Made by a program: the position numbers and the translations under genes | Source: Grimontia kaedaensis | Lineage (GTDB): Bacteria > Pseudomonadota > Gammaproteobacteria > Enterobacterales > Vibrionaceae | Reading direction: 5' to 3' | Length of the DNA: 64,000 nucleotides | NCBI RefSeq assembly: GCF_023746615.1 | Contig: NZ_CP082276.1 | Span: 1,426,001-1,490,000 of the forward strand | Notes under the pieces: generated by a model | Databases searched by the model: none | The model's input: only the letters and a program-made list of their open reading frames with translations | Told to the model about the DNA's origin: nothing | Shown here: positions 42,682-51,603 of the stretch, one piece after another | How the letters are laid out: every line of letters begins with the position of its first letter | How positions within the stretch are numbered: position 1 is the first letter of the stretch

Positions 42682-42980
42682 GACTTCTCCATCCATGGTT
42701 TGGGTATAGATATAGTGCGAGAATTATAGAAAGCGGGGTTGAATGCGACCTTGCTTAAACAGTGTTTTTCGTAGACAACTCGCAAACTCACTCTAAGGAA
42801 CGTTGTAAACCAATAATTCCAGCAATAACTGAGTGTCTTTAATTTTGAGACGGTTTGCCTCACAAAGTCGTGATAGTTTAAGGCCGTTTTTCGCTAACAA
42901 ACATAAGCTTATACTTATCGACCCCAGTGAGCTTTTAGCTCAGGTGGGGATAATGATTCAAGGACTGACAGGATACCACT

Positions 42981-43397
42981 ATGGATATGCTCGCCGGACT
43001 GCTTGCAGGTCTACCAAACTTCATCATCTACTTTGCTGCTTCGCTGGCGTTTGTACTGATTTTTAAATTCATCTATATCCGCATTACGCCATACGACGAA
43101 TGGGCACTGATCAAAGATAAGCAAAGCGTAACAGCAGCAGTCGCTCTTGGCGGTGCATTCTTGGGTTACTGTATTGCCATTGCCGGTGCGGCGCAGAACT
43201 CCGTCAACATCGTCGACTTTATGGTGTGGGGCGTGATTGCCATGCTGGCACAATTTATTGCCTTTGCCATTGTCCGTTTCGTCATGCTGAAAGAGCTGAC
43301 TACTCGCATTGAAAACGACGAATTGCCAGCCGGTATTATTCTGGCAGTCGTCTCTGTTTCCATCGGCGTACTGAACGCTGCGTGTCTGACCTACTAA
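42981..43397 (+). CDS. DUF350 membrane protein (YjfL-like)
   Basis: 138 residues, four membrane helices (about 13-33, 52-72, 80-100, 116-136). It matches DUF350/YjfL: VTAAVALGGAFLGYCIAIAGA and DFMVWGVIAMLAQFIAFAIVR. First gene of a three-gene unit in the same order as E. coli yjfL-yjfM-yjfC, with a gap of 11 bases to the next gene. Function of the family is unknown. Confidence 0.85.
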   Translation: MDMLAGLLAGLPNFIIYFAASLAFVLIFKFIYIRITPYDEWALIKDKQSVTAAVALGGAFLGYCIAIAGAAQNSVNIVDFMVWGVIAMLAQFIAFAIVRFVMLKELTTRIENDELPAGIILAVVSVSIGVLNAACLTY

Positions 43398-43408
43398 CGG
43401 AGGCAGTC

Positions 43409-43981
43409 ATGAAACGGAGTCAAAACGTTATTCGTCCAACCATGGACAAAGCCGCCAAAGTGATCCCTTTTGCGTTTGTCGGAGGTATCTCAGGTTGTTT
43501 CTTCGAACCTGAAACTGAAGGTTTCGTGTTCCAGTCAGCGCAAGATTGTGCGCGCTCATTTCCGGATCAAATTGAAGAGTGTCGTATCGCCTATCAGGAT
43601 GCCCTGGCGGATGCAGCGCAATCTGCACCCCGTTATAACAATGAATATGAGTGCGAAGCGGACTTTTTAGATGGCTGTGATCGTTACAACAACTGGTACA
43701 TTCCAGCGATGGCAGGCTTTTTCTTCGCCAACATGCTGGATGACGACTACTTCAAGAAAAAGAAGAAACGTTATTATTCCAAGCCACTGTATGGATACCG
43801 CGGGAAGTACTACTCCGGCGATGGTAACTTCTTCAGCTCATCCAGCAACAAATCGGTGAAAGTCTCCACCAGCTCGATCACCAAGCCAAAATCCAGCGGT
43901 ACTATCGGACAAGTGATGTCACGCGGCGGTTTCGGTAAATCCGTATCACGTGCGTCTTCTTCATCTCGTAGCGGCGGTTAA
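43409..43981 (+). CDS. DUF1190 family protein (YjfM/YgiB-like)
   Basis: 190 residues from the ATG after GGAGG. It has a hydrophobic N-terminus with a possible lipobox-like Cys (GGISGC, residue 30). The DUF1190 pattern includes VFQSAQDCARSFP, CRIAYQDALADAAQSAPRY, CEADFLDGCDRYNN and the FFFANML stretch, followed by a basic Lys/Tyr patch and a Ser/Gly-rich tail. E. coli YgiB and YjfM are the relatives. Sits between the DUF350 and glutathionylspermidine-synthase-like genes. Confidence 0.85.
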   Translation: MKRSQNVIRPTMDKAAKVIPFAFVGGISGCFFEPETEGFVFQSAQDCARSFPDQIEECRIAYQDALADAAQSAPRYNNEYECEADFLDGCDRYNNWYIPAMAGFFFANMLDDDYFKKKKKRYYSKPLYGYRGKYYSGDGNFFSSSSNKSVKVSTSSITKPKSSGTIGQVMSRGGFGKSVSRASSSSRSGG

Positions 43982-43984
43982 ACG

Positions 43985-45148
43985 ATGTTTAGGCGGGATA
44001 TCCCTGAGCGCCCTCACTGGCGCGAACTCGCAAAGCAATACGGGTTTGGATTTCATACCATGTATGGCGAACCTTACTGGGATGAAACCGCCTACTATCA
44101 ATTCAACCTCCAGCAAATCGAAGACGATCTTGAAAAGCCCACCGAAGAGATCCACCAGATGTGTCTTGATGTGGTAGAGCGCGTCACCCGAAGTGATGAA
44201 CTGCTGACCAAGTTTGGTATTCCAGAAGCCATGTGGGATTTGGTCGCAGGTTCCTGGCGACGCCGGGACCCATCTCTCTATGCCCGTCTTGATTTCACCT
44301 ATGACGGTGTCAATCCAGCCAAGCTTTATGAAAACAATGCAGACACACCAACTTCTCTCTTTGAGACCGGCTTCTGGCAATGGGTATGGCTTGAAGATGT
44401 GGTGAACAGCGGACGTATCCACCAGAGTGCTGACCAGTTCAATATCCTTCAGGATTACATCATGGAGCGCTTTGCCGTGCTCGCTAAACGTCAGCCTGGT
44501 CAGACGCTTTATTTCAGTTGTTGTAAGGATACAGAGGAAGACCGGGCGACCGTTCAGTACCTCGAAGATTGCGCCAAAGAGGCGGGATTACACACTGGCT
44601 TTATCTACGTTGAAGATATTGGTGTGAATGATGCCGGCGAATTTGTCGACATGAAAGGACGGGTTATCCGCTGGATGTTCAAGCTATATCCCTGGGAATT
44701 CATGTTCGATGAGGAGTATGCCCAATTCTTGGGTAGCGCCACCATTAACTGGCTGGAGCCTATGTGGAAGTCTGTGCTGTCCAACAAAGCTCTGCTTCCG
44801 ATGCTTTGGAAACTCTATCCTAATCATCCTAATTTGTTGCCTGCCTACTTCGCGGATGATCCGAAAGCATCTTCCCTGTCTGACTACGTGCTTAAGCCGC
44901 TATTTTCGCGCGAGGGCGCCAACATCGAGATCGTCAGAAATGGCGCCTCGACCTTTAAAACTGATGGGCCGTATGATCTCTCTCAAGCTATCGTCCAGCA
45001 GTACCAACCACTACCAAAGTTCGGCGACAACTTCACCTTGATTGGCAGCTGGCTGGTTAATGATCGCGCTGCTGGCATTTCGATTCGAGAAGACGCATCA
45101 CTCGTTACGCAGGATCTGGCAAGATACCTGCCTCACGTCATTCTTTAG
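43985..45148 (+). CDS. Glutathionylspermidine synthase family protein (YjfC/YgiC-like)
   Basis: 387 residues, an ATP-grasp enzyme with the family features MYGEPYWDE, ARLDFTYDGVNPAKLYENNADTPTSL (DFTYDG and YENNADTPTSL are diagnostic), GWLYLF-like mid strands and the IGSWLVNDRAAGISIRED tail. It lacks the amidase half of E. coli Gsp, so only ligation is expected. The acceptor and donor are unknown. Third gene of the YjfLMC-like unit, 3 bases after the second gene. Confidence 0.88.
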   Translation: MFRRDIPERPHWRELAKQYGFGFHTMYGEPYWDETAYYQFNLQQIEDDLEKPTEEIHQMCLDVVERVTRSDELLTKFGIPEAMWDLVAGSWRRRDPSLYARLDFTYDGVNPAKLYENNADTPTSLFETGFWQWVWLEDVVNSGRIHQSADQFNILQDYIMERFAVLAKRQPGQTLYFSCCKDTEEDRATVQYLEDCAKEAGLHTGFIYVEDIGVNDAGEFVDMKGRVIRWMFKLYPWEFMFDEEYAQFLGSATINWLEPMWKSVLSNKALLPMLWKLYPNHPNLLPAYFADDPKASSLSDYVLKPLFSREGANIEIVRNGASTFKTDGPYDLSQAIVQQYQPLPKFGDNFTLIGSWLVNDRAAGISIREDASLVTQDLARYLPHVIL

Positions 45149-45174
45149 GGTTTGCTGGTCTTAGAGATAAAAAA

Positions 45175-45192
45175 GCGACTCAGATGAGTCGC
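45175..45192. terminator. Terminator between YjfC-like gene and GAPDH gene
   Basis: GCGACTCA / TGAGTCGC stem of 8 bp, loop GA, with A-run on the left (a U-tract for the minus strand) and weak T-run on the right. Confidence 0.7.
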
Positions 45193-45222
45193 CTTGGCTT
45201 TGGGGATGTTTTCTTTAAATGA

Positions 45223-46668
45223 TCAGTGCTGATTTACCGCAGGGATCACTGGATACTGGACGCCCGCCATCTGCTCGATGCAGTGAATAACCTGACAGCT
45301 GTATCCGAATTCATTGTCATACCAAATGTAAAGTACACAACGGTTACCATCGGCGATAGTCGCCTCACTATCTACAACACCTGCGTAGCGCGAACCGACG
45401 ATGTCTGAAGAGACGATTTCAGTAGATTGGGTGTAATCGATCTGACCCGCCAATGGTGACATCAACGCTGTTTCACGAAGGTAAGCATTCAGCGAATCGC
45501 GATCGACTTCTTTGCCTAGATTCAAGTTTGCGATCGCCATGGAAACATTTGGCGTCGGTACGCGAATCGCGTTGCCAGTCAATTTACCTTTCAGCGCTGG
45601 TAGAGCTTTCGCCACGGCTTTCGCTGCACCTGTAGATGTAAGCACCATGTTCAATGACGCGGCACGTCCACGGCGATCGCCTTTGTGGAAATTATCAATC
45701 AGGTTCTGATCGTTGGTGAACGAGTGGACGGTTTCGATATGGCCAGACTCAACACCGTAGCGGTCATTCATCGCTTTCAGCACAGGTGTAATTGCGTTAG
45801 TGGTGCAACTTGCCGCTGACACTATTGTATCGCTGTCTTTGATGTCACCGTGGTTAACACCAAATACGATGTTCTTGATGTCACCCTTACCTGGTGCGGT
45901 CAGCAACACTTTACCCGCGCCTTTGGCGGTCAGGTGGTTACTGAGACCATCAACATCGCGCCACATGCCGGTGTTATCAACGACAACGGCATTTTTAATT
46001 CCGTGAGCTTCGTAGTCTACTTCTGAAGGGTGGTTCGCGTAGATGATCTGAATGTAGTTACCATTCACGATCAGAGCGTTACGGGCATGGTCCACCAAAA
46101 TGGAACCGTTAAAAGGCCCGTGAACAGAATCACGACGCAGTAAGCTGGCGCGCTTTTCAAGGTCGCCATCTTTACCGCCACGTACAACAATCGCGCGTAG
46201 ACGCAGTGGGTAGCCTGGTCCGCTTTTTTCTACCATTAGGCGCGTTACCAGACGCCCAATTCGGCCAAAGCCATACAACACGATATCTCTGGGCTCCTTA
46301 AGACTCGTGGACGGCGGCAGGTCTGCGATTGCTGTTTTGAGGAAATCATCTAGTTGGGCCAAATCTTCGTTGTCACGCCAGTAAACGTTGGCAAGACGAC
46401 CAATATCGATTCGGCAAGGAGAAAGTGGCATTTGTGCCAATGCTTCGAGAATCGGGAGTGTATGAGCGGTAGTCACTTCCTGTCCGGTGTACCAGCGCGC
46501 TACACGGTGTGACTTCAGCAGGTCAATCGTACTGGCGTTAATCACAGCACGACCATATATTTGAATTTCGACGCCTTCCTCACGGTAAAGCTTGCTAATG
46601 AGAGGTGACATGGTTTCTGCGTCGGCCTGACTTTTTTGCCATTGGGTAAGATGTTGTTCTGGGCTCAT
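45223..46668 (-). CDS. Glyceraldehyde-3-phosphate dehydrogenase, long Vibrio type
   Basis: 481 residues: an N-terminal extension of about 120 residues precedes a complete GAPDH. The NAD-binding motif is LYGFGRIGRLV, the catalytic Cys lies in SAASCTTNAITP, and the DQNLIDNFHKGDRRGRAASLNMV and VPTPNVSMA segments match GAPDH. This long form occurs in Vibrio and relatives beside the ordinary gapA. It is divergent from the ectoine operon over a 570-base region. The role of the extension is unknown. Confidence 0.9.
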   Translation of the reverse strand: MSPEQHLTQWQKSQADAETMSPLISKLYREEGVEIQIYGRAVINASTIDLLKSHRVARWYTGQEVTTAHTLPILEALAQMPLSPCRIDIGRLANVYWRDNEDLAQLDDFLKTAIADLPPSTSLKEPRDIVLYGFGRIGRLVTRLMVEKSGPGYPLRLRAIVVRGGKDGDLEKRASLLRRDSVHGPFNGSILVDHARNALIVNGNYIQIIYANHPSEVDYEAHGIKNAVVVDNTGMWRDVDGLSNHLTAKGAGKVLLTAPGKGDIKNIVFGVNHGDIKDSDTIVSAASCTTNAITPVLKAMNDRYGVESGHIETVHSFTNDQNLIDNFHKGDRRGRAASLNMVLTSTGAAKAVAKALPALKGKLTGNAIRVPTPNVSMAIANLNLGKEVDRDSLNAYLRETALMSPLAGQIDYTQSTEIVSSDIVGSRYAGVVDSEATIADGNRCVLYIWYDNEFGYSCQVIHCIEQMAGVQYPVIPAVNQH

Positions 46669-46877
46669 CGTGACTTTCTTTGCCTTTTTGGGATTTAGGG
46701 TATAAAAGTGTAATCAGTAACTATTTTTATTATTTTGGCGACGAGTCTAACGGCCTGATTATTATTAACCTAGTAAAAAAAAGTGGTCATTCATATCATT
46801 AAATTTCAGCCATTTATCCCTCACATCGTTAAAATATTACAAGTATAAAACGCTTTCATTTCCTTTCTCTTAAAATC

Positions 46878-46911
46878 TGATTGAAAGTTTACTACGTAAA
46901 ACTTTCAATCA
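46878..46911. promoter_or_regulatory. Perfect 13-bp inverted repeat upstream of ectA and GAPDH
   Basis: TGATTGAAAGTTT / AAACTTTCAATCA with an 8-base spacer ACTACGTA. It lies about 210 bases upstream of the GAPDH start and about 330 upstream of ectA. It lacks a U-tract, so an operator is more likely than a terminator. It could bind an osmotic regulator, but none is assigned. Confidence 0.45.
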
Positions 46912-47107
46912 TTTCATCCAATTCAACTTAATACGCCTCACTAAAAAACCACACCACCAGGGTGTTATCACCTTTTTAGCCACGACATAACAACATTTAA
47001 CACGGGATCTGTCGCTACATTCGGGTTTTACCCTTTATCGATACAGAATGATTCACTTAAAGCATATTGATTACACATCTAAATGTTTCAATTTTGCGTC
47101 ATTTTTA

Positions 47108-47137
47108 TTGGACACATATAAAACAGCAACTTATAGA
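47108..47137 (+). promoter_or_regulatory. Candidate promoter of the ectoine operon
   Basis: TTGGAC and TATAGA separated by 18 bases, about 100 bases upstream of ectA. Match to sigma-70 is reasonable but the region is AT-rich, so chance matches are likely. Confidence 0.3.
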
Positions 47138-47238
47138 CATAAATATGCTTATTTGTGACTCAGACTTGATAAAAATTCCATCAGATGTATCATTTAAAGG
47201 GCTTAAATGCTTAGACCTCTAAAGGATTAATTGAAACA

Positions 47239-47775
47239 ATGAGTACCGAGACGATACACCAGAGCGCGACATTGACGCGTTTGAGGACGGACGAAGACGC
47301 CTGGGTATTTCGCACTCCGCGAATCGAAGATGGCATCAGGATCCACGAGCTTATCGCCAGTTGTCCCCCACTCGATGAAAACTCCTCGTACTGCAACTTC
47401 CTCCAATCAACCCACTTCAATAAGACCTGCATCCTCGCAGAACACAAGGGTTCCGTAGCTGGATTCATATCTGGATACCAAAAGCCTGAAGCCCCTAATG
47501 AGCTGTTTGTCTGGCAAGTTGCGGTTTCTCCAGAAGCACGCGGCAAAGGTCTCGCCTTTCATATGCTACAAGAGCTGTTGATGCGCGATCACCTCTCAGA
47601 CGTCAATGTTGTAGAAACCACTATCACTGGATCCAACAAAGGTTCCTGGAGCTTATTTCGTAAGCTCGATGCCGCACATGGTGAAAACGGTGAAGTCACA
47701 GTGTTTCTCGACGAAAAACAGCATTTCAAAGGAAAACATGACACGGAGTTTTTGTTCCGCATTCCTTTGAAATAA
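47239..47775 (+). CDS. ectA: L-2,4-diaminobutyrate acetyltransferase
   Basis: 178 residues, a GNAT enzyme that acetylates diaminobutyrate with acetyl-CoA in ectoine synthesis. The EctA-specific start FRTPRIEDGIRIHELIASCPPLDENSSYCN is present, with motif A in VSPEARGKGLAFHML. In this pathway it acts after EctB and before EctC. It is the first gene of the ectABC-ask operon, 32 bases before ectB. Confidence 0.95.
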   Translation: MSTETIHQSATLTRLRTDEDAWVFRTPRIEDGIRIHELIASCPPLDENSSYCNFLQSTHFNKTCILAEHKGSVAGFISGYQKPEAPNELFVWQVAVSPEARGKGLAFHMLQELLMRDHLSDVNVVETTITGSNKGSWSLFRKLDAAHGENGEVTVFLDEKQHFKGKHDTEFLFRIPLK

Positions 47776-47807
47776 AACCATTCTTAAAAATATAAAACGG
47801 ATTCCAA

Positions 47808-49073
47808 ATGGAAATTTTTAACAAGCAAGAGTCAAACGTTAAGTCATATTGCAACAGCTTCCCTGTTGTATTTACCTCAGCAAAAGGGTGTTGGCTGACC
47901 ACCGATTCGGGAGAACGCTACATTGATTTTCTGGCTGGTGCTGGTTCGCTGAACTACGGTCATAACAACCCAGTTCTGAAAAAAGCCTTGGTAGACTACA
48001 TCTCGAACGATGGTATTACCCATGGTTTGGATATGTTCACCGAAGCAAAAGCTGCTTTCCTAACCGCACTCCGTAATCACATCTTCGCGCCACGAAATCT
48101 TGATTACAAAGTGCAGTTCACCGGACCAACCGGCACGAATGCAGTAGAAGCAGCGATGAAATTGGCGCGCAAGGTGACGGGCCGCACCAACATCGTGACT
48201 TTCACCAACGGCTTCCATGGGTGCACCATGGGTGCACTGACAGCGACCGGTAACCAACATCACCGTGGAGGCGCAGGTACGCCTTTGTTCGGTACGTCCC
48301 GCATTCCTTATGAAGGCTATGCCGATATTGATGGCCTTGCGCTGTTTGAAACCATGCTGAATGACAACTCAAGTGGCCTCGATAAGCCTGCTGCTGTGTT
48401 GCTGGAAACCCTACAAGGTGAAGGTGGTCTGAATGCCGCTTCAAACGAGTGGCTGCAGAAGCTGAGCAAAATCTGTAAAGCCCACGGCATTTTGCTGATC
48501 GTTGATGATATTCAGGCTGGCTGTGGCCGTACTGGCACCTTCTTCAGCTTCGAACCTTCCGGTATCAATCCAGATATCGTGACCCTGTCTAAGTCTATCG
48601 GCGGATACGGTTTGCCAATGGCACTGGTGCTGCTGAAGCCTGAGTTGGACAAGTGGCTTCCAGGTGAACACAACGGGACTTTCCGTGGTAACAATCACGC
48701 CTTCGTTACGGCAACAAAAGCAATTGAGCAATACTGGCAGAATGATGATTTCGAAGGCCATATTGCTGAGCGCAGCCAACAAGTTTCCAAGACTATCGAC
48801 CGCTCGCTGAAGCAACTTTCTTCTCTGTTCGTTCGCGCAAAAGGCCGCGGCATGATGCAAGGTATTGAATGTAAAAGCGGTGATATCGCCAGCGCGATTT
48901 CACGTCGTTGCTTTGAAAAAGGCATGATCATTGAAACCGCCGGTCCTGAAGATGAAGTCGTGAAGTTCTTCTGTCCACTGACAATCAGTGAGTCAGAGCT
49001 TGAGCAAGGTCTGCACATCTTTGAAAAAGCAGCTCAGGAAGTTGCCAATGAACTTACCCGCAAAGCGTCTTAA
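47808..49073 (+). CDS. ectB: Diaminobutyrate-2-oxoglutarate transaminase
   Basis: 421 residues, a PLP-dependent class III aminotransferase that converts aspartate semialdehyde to L-2,4-diaminobutyrate with glutamate. GAGSLNYGHNNP, FTGPTGTNAVEAAMKLARK and IVDDIQAGCGRTGTFFSFE are intact; the PLP Lys is in TLSKSIGGYGLP. The gene is in order behind ectA, with ectC 14 bases on. Confidence 0.96.
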   Translation: MEIFNKQESNVKSYCNSFPVVFTSAKGCWLTTDSGERYIDFLAGAGSLNYGHNNPVLKKALVDYISNDGITHGLDMFTEAKAAFLTALRNHIFAPRNLDYKVQFTGPTGTNAVEAAMKLARKVTGRTNIVTFTNGFHGCTMGALTATGNQHHRGGAGTPLFGTSRIPYEGYADIDGLALFETMLNDNSSGLDKPAAVLLETLQGEGGLNAASNEWLQKLSKICKAHGILLIVDDIQAGCGRTGTFFSFEPSGINPDIVTLSKSIGGYGLPMALVLLKPELDKWLPGEHNGTFRGNNHAFVTATKAIEQYWQNDDFEGHIAERSQQVSKTIDRSLKQLSSLFVRAKGRGMMQGIECKSGDIASAISRRCFEKGMIIETAGPEDEVVKFFCPLTISESELEQGLHIFEKAAQEVANELTRKAS

Positions 49074-49087
49074 GGGAAATAAGAAAC

Positions 49088-49474
49088 ATGATCGTAAGAA
49101 CTCTGGAAGAGTGTAGAAACAGCGAGCGCCGCGTAGCATCAGAAACCTGGGAAAGCGTTCGTATGCTGCTGAAAGATGATCAGATGGGGTTTTCATTCCA
49201 CATCACGACCATCTTTAAAGGCACTGAAACCCACATTCATTACAAAAACCACTTGGAGTCTGTGTACTGCATGTCTGGTGAAGGTGAAATTGAAGTGGTA
49301 GGTGGCGAAACTTACCCAATCAAACCGGGCACACTTTACATTCTGGACAAACACGATGAACACTTCCTTCGAGCTTATGAAGGTGCCGACATGGTAATGG
49401 CTTGCGTCTTTAACCCGCCAATTACCGGACAAGAAGTTCACGATGAAAACGGCGTTTATCCGCTGGTAGATTAA
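49088..49474 (+). CDS. ectC: Ectoine synthase
   Basis: 128 residues, the normal length. A cupin that closes N-acetyl-diaminobutyrate to ectoine. The EctC motifs MIVRTLEEC, HIHYKNHLESVYCMSGEGE and LDKHDEHFLRA are complete, with the metal-binding His, Glu and Tyr residues. Third gene of the operon. A strong terminator follows (49493-49515), so part of the transcripts should end here. Confidence 0.96.
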   Translation: MIVRTLEECRNSERRVASETWESVRMLLKDDQMGFSFHITTIFKGTETHIHYKNHLESVYCMSGEGEIEVVGGETYPIKPGTLYILDKHDEHFLRAYEGADMVMACVFNPPITGQEVHDENGVYPLVD

Positions 49475-49492
49475 TAAAAATATGTGTCTTTT

Positions 49493-49515
49493 GGGGGCCA
49501 TTTTGCCCCCTTTTT
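49493..49515 (+). terminator. Intrinsic terminator inside the ectoine operon
   Basis: GGGGGC-CATTTT-GCCCCC followed by T5, a strong factor-independent terminator 18 bases after ectC and about 30 bases before ask. Lowers ask relative to ectABC, unless read through. Confidence 0.8.
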
Positions 49516-49543
49516 CTATTTACGACAGACAAGGATTGCAATT

Positions 49544-50962
49544 ATGACTTACACCGTTGAGAAAATCGGCGGCACGTCTATGTCGGCATTTGATGCCGTA
49601 TTGGACAACATTTTTCTTCGCCCCAAGAACCCGTATAACCGTGTATTTGTGGTTTCTGCCTATGGCGGCATTACTGATGCCCTGCTTGAAAGCAAGCGTT
49701 CTGGCGAGCCAGGCATCTACCAACTGGTTGCCAAGCGTGATGAACAATGGACCGATGCCATCGATGCGCTCGAAGTGCGTTTGAAAATGATCAATGAAAA
49801 TCTGTTTGCAGACCCTCTCAATCGTACCCGTGCAGACAACTTCATTGCTGAGCGTCTGAAAGATGCCAAAGACTGTATTTCAAACATTCTCGCGACTTGT
49901 AGTTATGGTCAGTTCACGCTGCGCCAATACCTGCCACAAATCCGAGAGTTTTTATCTTCAATCGGCGAAGCCCACAGCGCTTACAACACTGCTCTGAAGC
50001 TAAGAACTCTTGGTTTAAATGCCAAGTTTGTGGATCTCTCAGGATGGGACAATAAGCTTTCCGGCACGCTGGATGAAGTGATTGTTGAAGCGTTCAAAGA
50101 GGTTGATGTCACTACCGAGCTACCAATTGTGACTGGCTACGCCTACTGTGATGAAGGCCTGATGAAGACCTACGATCGCGGTTACAGCGAGATGACCTTC
50201 AGCCGCATTGCCTGTCAAACCTCGGCAGATCTGGCGATTATCCATAAGGAATATCACCTCAGCAGTGCAGATCCTCGTATTGCGGGTCCAGAAAACGTAT
50301 TGCCAATTGGCCAAAGTAACTTTGATGTCGCTGACCAGCTAGCCAACCTCGGCATGGAAGCCATCCACCCGAACGCAGCTTCCGGTCTTCGTAAAAAAGA
50401 AATTCCGCTACAAATTAAAAATACCTTTGAGCCAGAGCACAAAGGCACTTTAATCTCTCAGGCTTACCAACCAGATTCCGAGAAGATCGAAATCATTGCG
50501 GGTCGCGACAAAGTTTTTGCCCTACACATTTTTGATCAGGCGATGGTGGGTAACGTTGATAACGTTGGCTATGAACTGATGGAGATGATCGCTGACGAAA
50601 GCGTCAATCTGGTCGGTAAAGAGATGAGCGCTAATTCCCTTACTTACTACCTCAGCGGCGTCGCCAAGAACCTCAACAAGTTACTTTATCGCGCAGAAAA
50701 ACGCTTCCCTGATTCGACAATCACCAGTCACATGGTTGCTCTGATTTCTGCGATTGGTTCGCAAATAAACACCAACACTACCTTGAGCAAAGGTGTGCTG
50801 GCGCTGATGAACAGCGATATTTCACCGATAGCCGTTCACTCTTCGATGCGTAACGTCAACGTGCAGTTCGTGGTAAAAGACGAGATGTATGAAGGTGCTA
50901 TCCGCGCATTACACGACGAGTTTTTCGTGCAAAAAGATAATAAGGATAAACAAGTCGCTTAG
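49544..50962 (+). CDS. ask: Aspartate kinase of the ectoine operon (Ask_Ect)
   Basis: 472 residues from the Met of MTYTVEKIGGTSM (RBS AAGGA); an upstream in-frame ATG at 49484 would add 20 residues encoded over the terminator and is rejected. VEKIGGTS is the kinase motif, DGLMKTYDRGYSEMTFSRIA the substrate loop, and the last third carries paired ACT domains. The Ask_Ect type is dedicated to ectoine synthesis and supplies aspartyl phosphate. The terminator after ectC separates it from the other three genes. Confidence 0.94.
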   Translation: MTYTVEKIGGTSMSAFDAVLDNIFLRPKNPYNRVFVVSAYGGITDALLESKRSGEPGIYQLVAKRDEQWTDAIDALEVRLKMINENLFADPLNRTRADNFIAERLKDAKDCISNILATCSYGQFTLRQYLPQIREFLSSIGEAHSAYNTALKLRTLGLNAKFVDLSGWDNKLSGTLDEVIVEAFKEVDVTTELPIVTGYAYCDEGLMKTYDRGYSEMTFSRIACQTSADLAIIHKEYHLSSADPRIAGPENVLPIGQSNFDVADQLANLGMEAIHPNAASGLRKKEIPLQIKNTFEPEHKGTLISQAYQPDSEKIEIIAGRDKVFALHIFDQAMVGNVDNVGYELMEMIADESVNLVGKEMSANSLTYYLSGVAKNLNKLLYRAEKRFPDSTITSHMVALISAIGSQINTNTTLSKGVLALMNSDISPIAVHSSMRNVNVQFVVKDEMYEGAIRALHDEFFVQKDNKDKQVA

Positions 50963-50992
50963 ATTACCGCCCTTATCTTTGCATTAATGTCT

Positions 50993-51017
50993 AAGCCGGA
51001 GTTATCTCCGGCTTTTT
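50993..51017 (+). terminator. Terminator after ask
   Basis: AAGCCGGAG / CTCCGGCTT stem of 9 bp, loop TTAT, T5 tail. Confidence 0.87.
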
Positions 51018-51603
51018 ATATTTAAATATTGGCAACGAATTTGTCGTCGTCACTTATACCAAAATAACTTACAGGCACTTGGATACAGGCATATTATCTT
51101 GAAAACTGCAAATATCAGCCGTTTTTTTCAACGCTAAAATTCTTATACATGAACTATTGAAAATGTAAGATTTTCTTTCCTGCTGCCTCGTTAGGCTAAT
51201 ATTCATTGACAAAAAAGTAGTGATTTTTATCCCATGCTCTTCAATACTTTAAGTTCACAAGTAAGCCAAACACTCGCCGTCAAACAACCCCACAAAACAA
51301 TATGTGCAACAATTTCGTTACACAACAGATAAAAAGAACACCAACCATCAACCAAACTCACTATTTTTTACGAGCCATATCGTAATAATTATGCAACAAG
51401 GCAACGATCAAGCATTTAAATATAAACTTATTCATCATTTTACCTTCACTATTAAATTTAAATAAAAAATCACAAGCCTGATAGTTGCCAAATCTCCTCT
51501 AGACACTCATTGATAAAAGTCAGCTTTTTTAACGTAGCTGAAAACACGTAGGTATTTATCGTTGTTACCTCTAACCCATAAATACACATTGGTGAACAAA
51601 TAA
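51018..51603. other. Promoter region of the M4 protease gene
   Basis: 586 AT-rich bases without a supported gene. It separates the ectoine operon from the protease gene and must hold its promoter. No clear operator or riboswitch was recognised. Confidence 0.5.

Larger units (their letters stand above)
46669..47238. other. Divergent regulatory region between GAPDH and ectA
   Basis: 570 AT-rich bases without a gene. It must contain the promoters of both units. It holds a perfect 13-bp inverted repeat at 46878-46911 and a candidate sigma-70 promoter for ectA at 47108-47137. Confidence 0.6.

Noticed and set aside
49484..49543. Upstream start for the aspartate kinase
   Set aside because: The extra codons run across the terminator hairpin and are not family-like.
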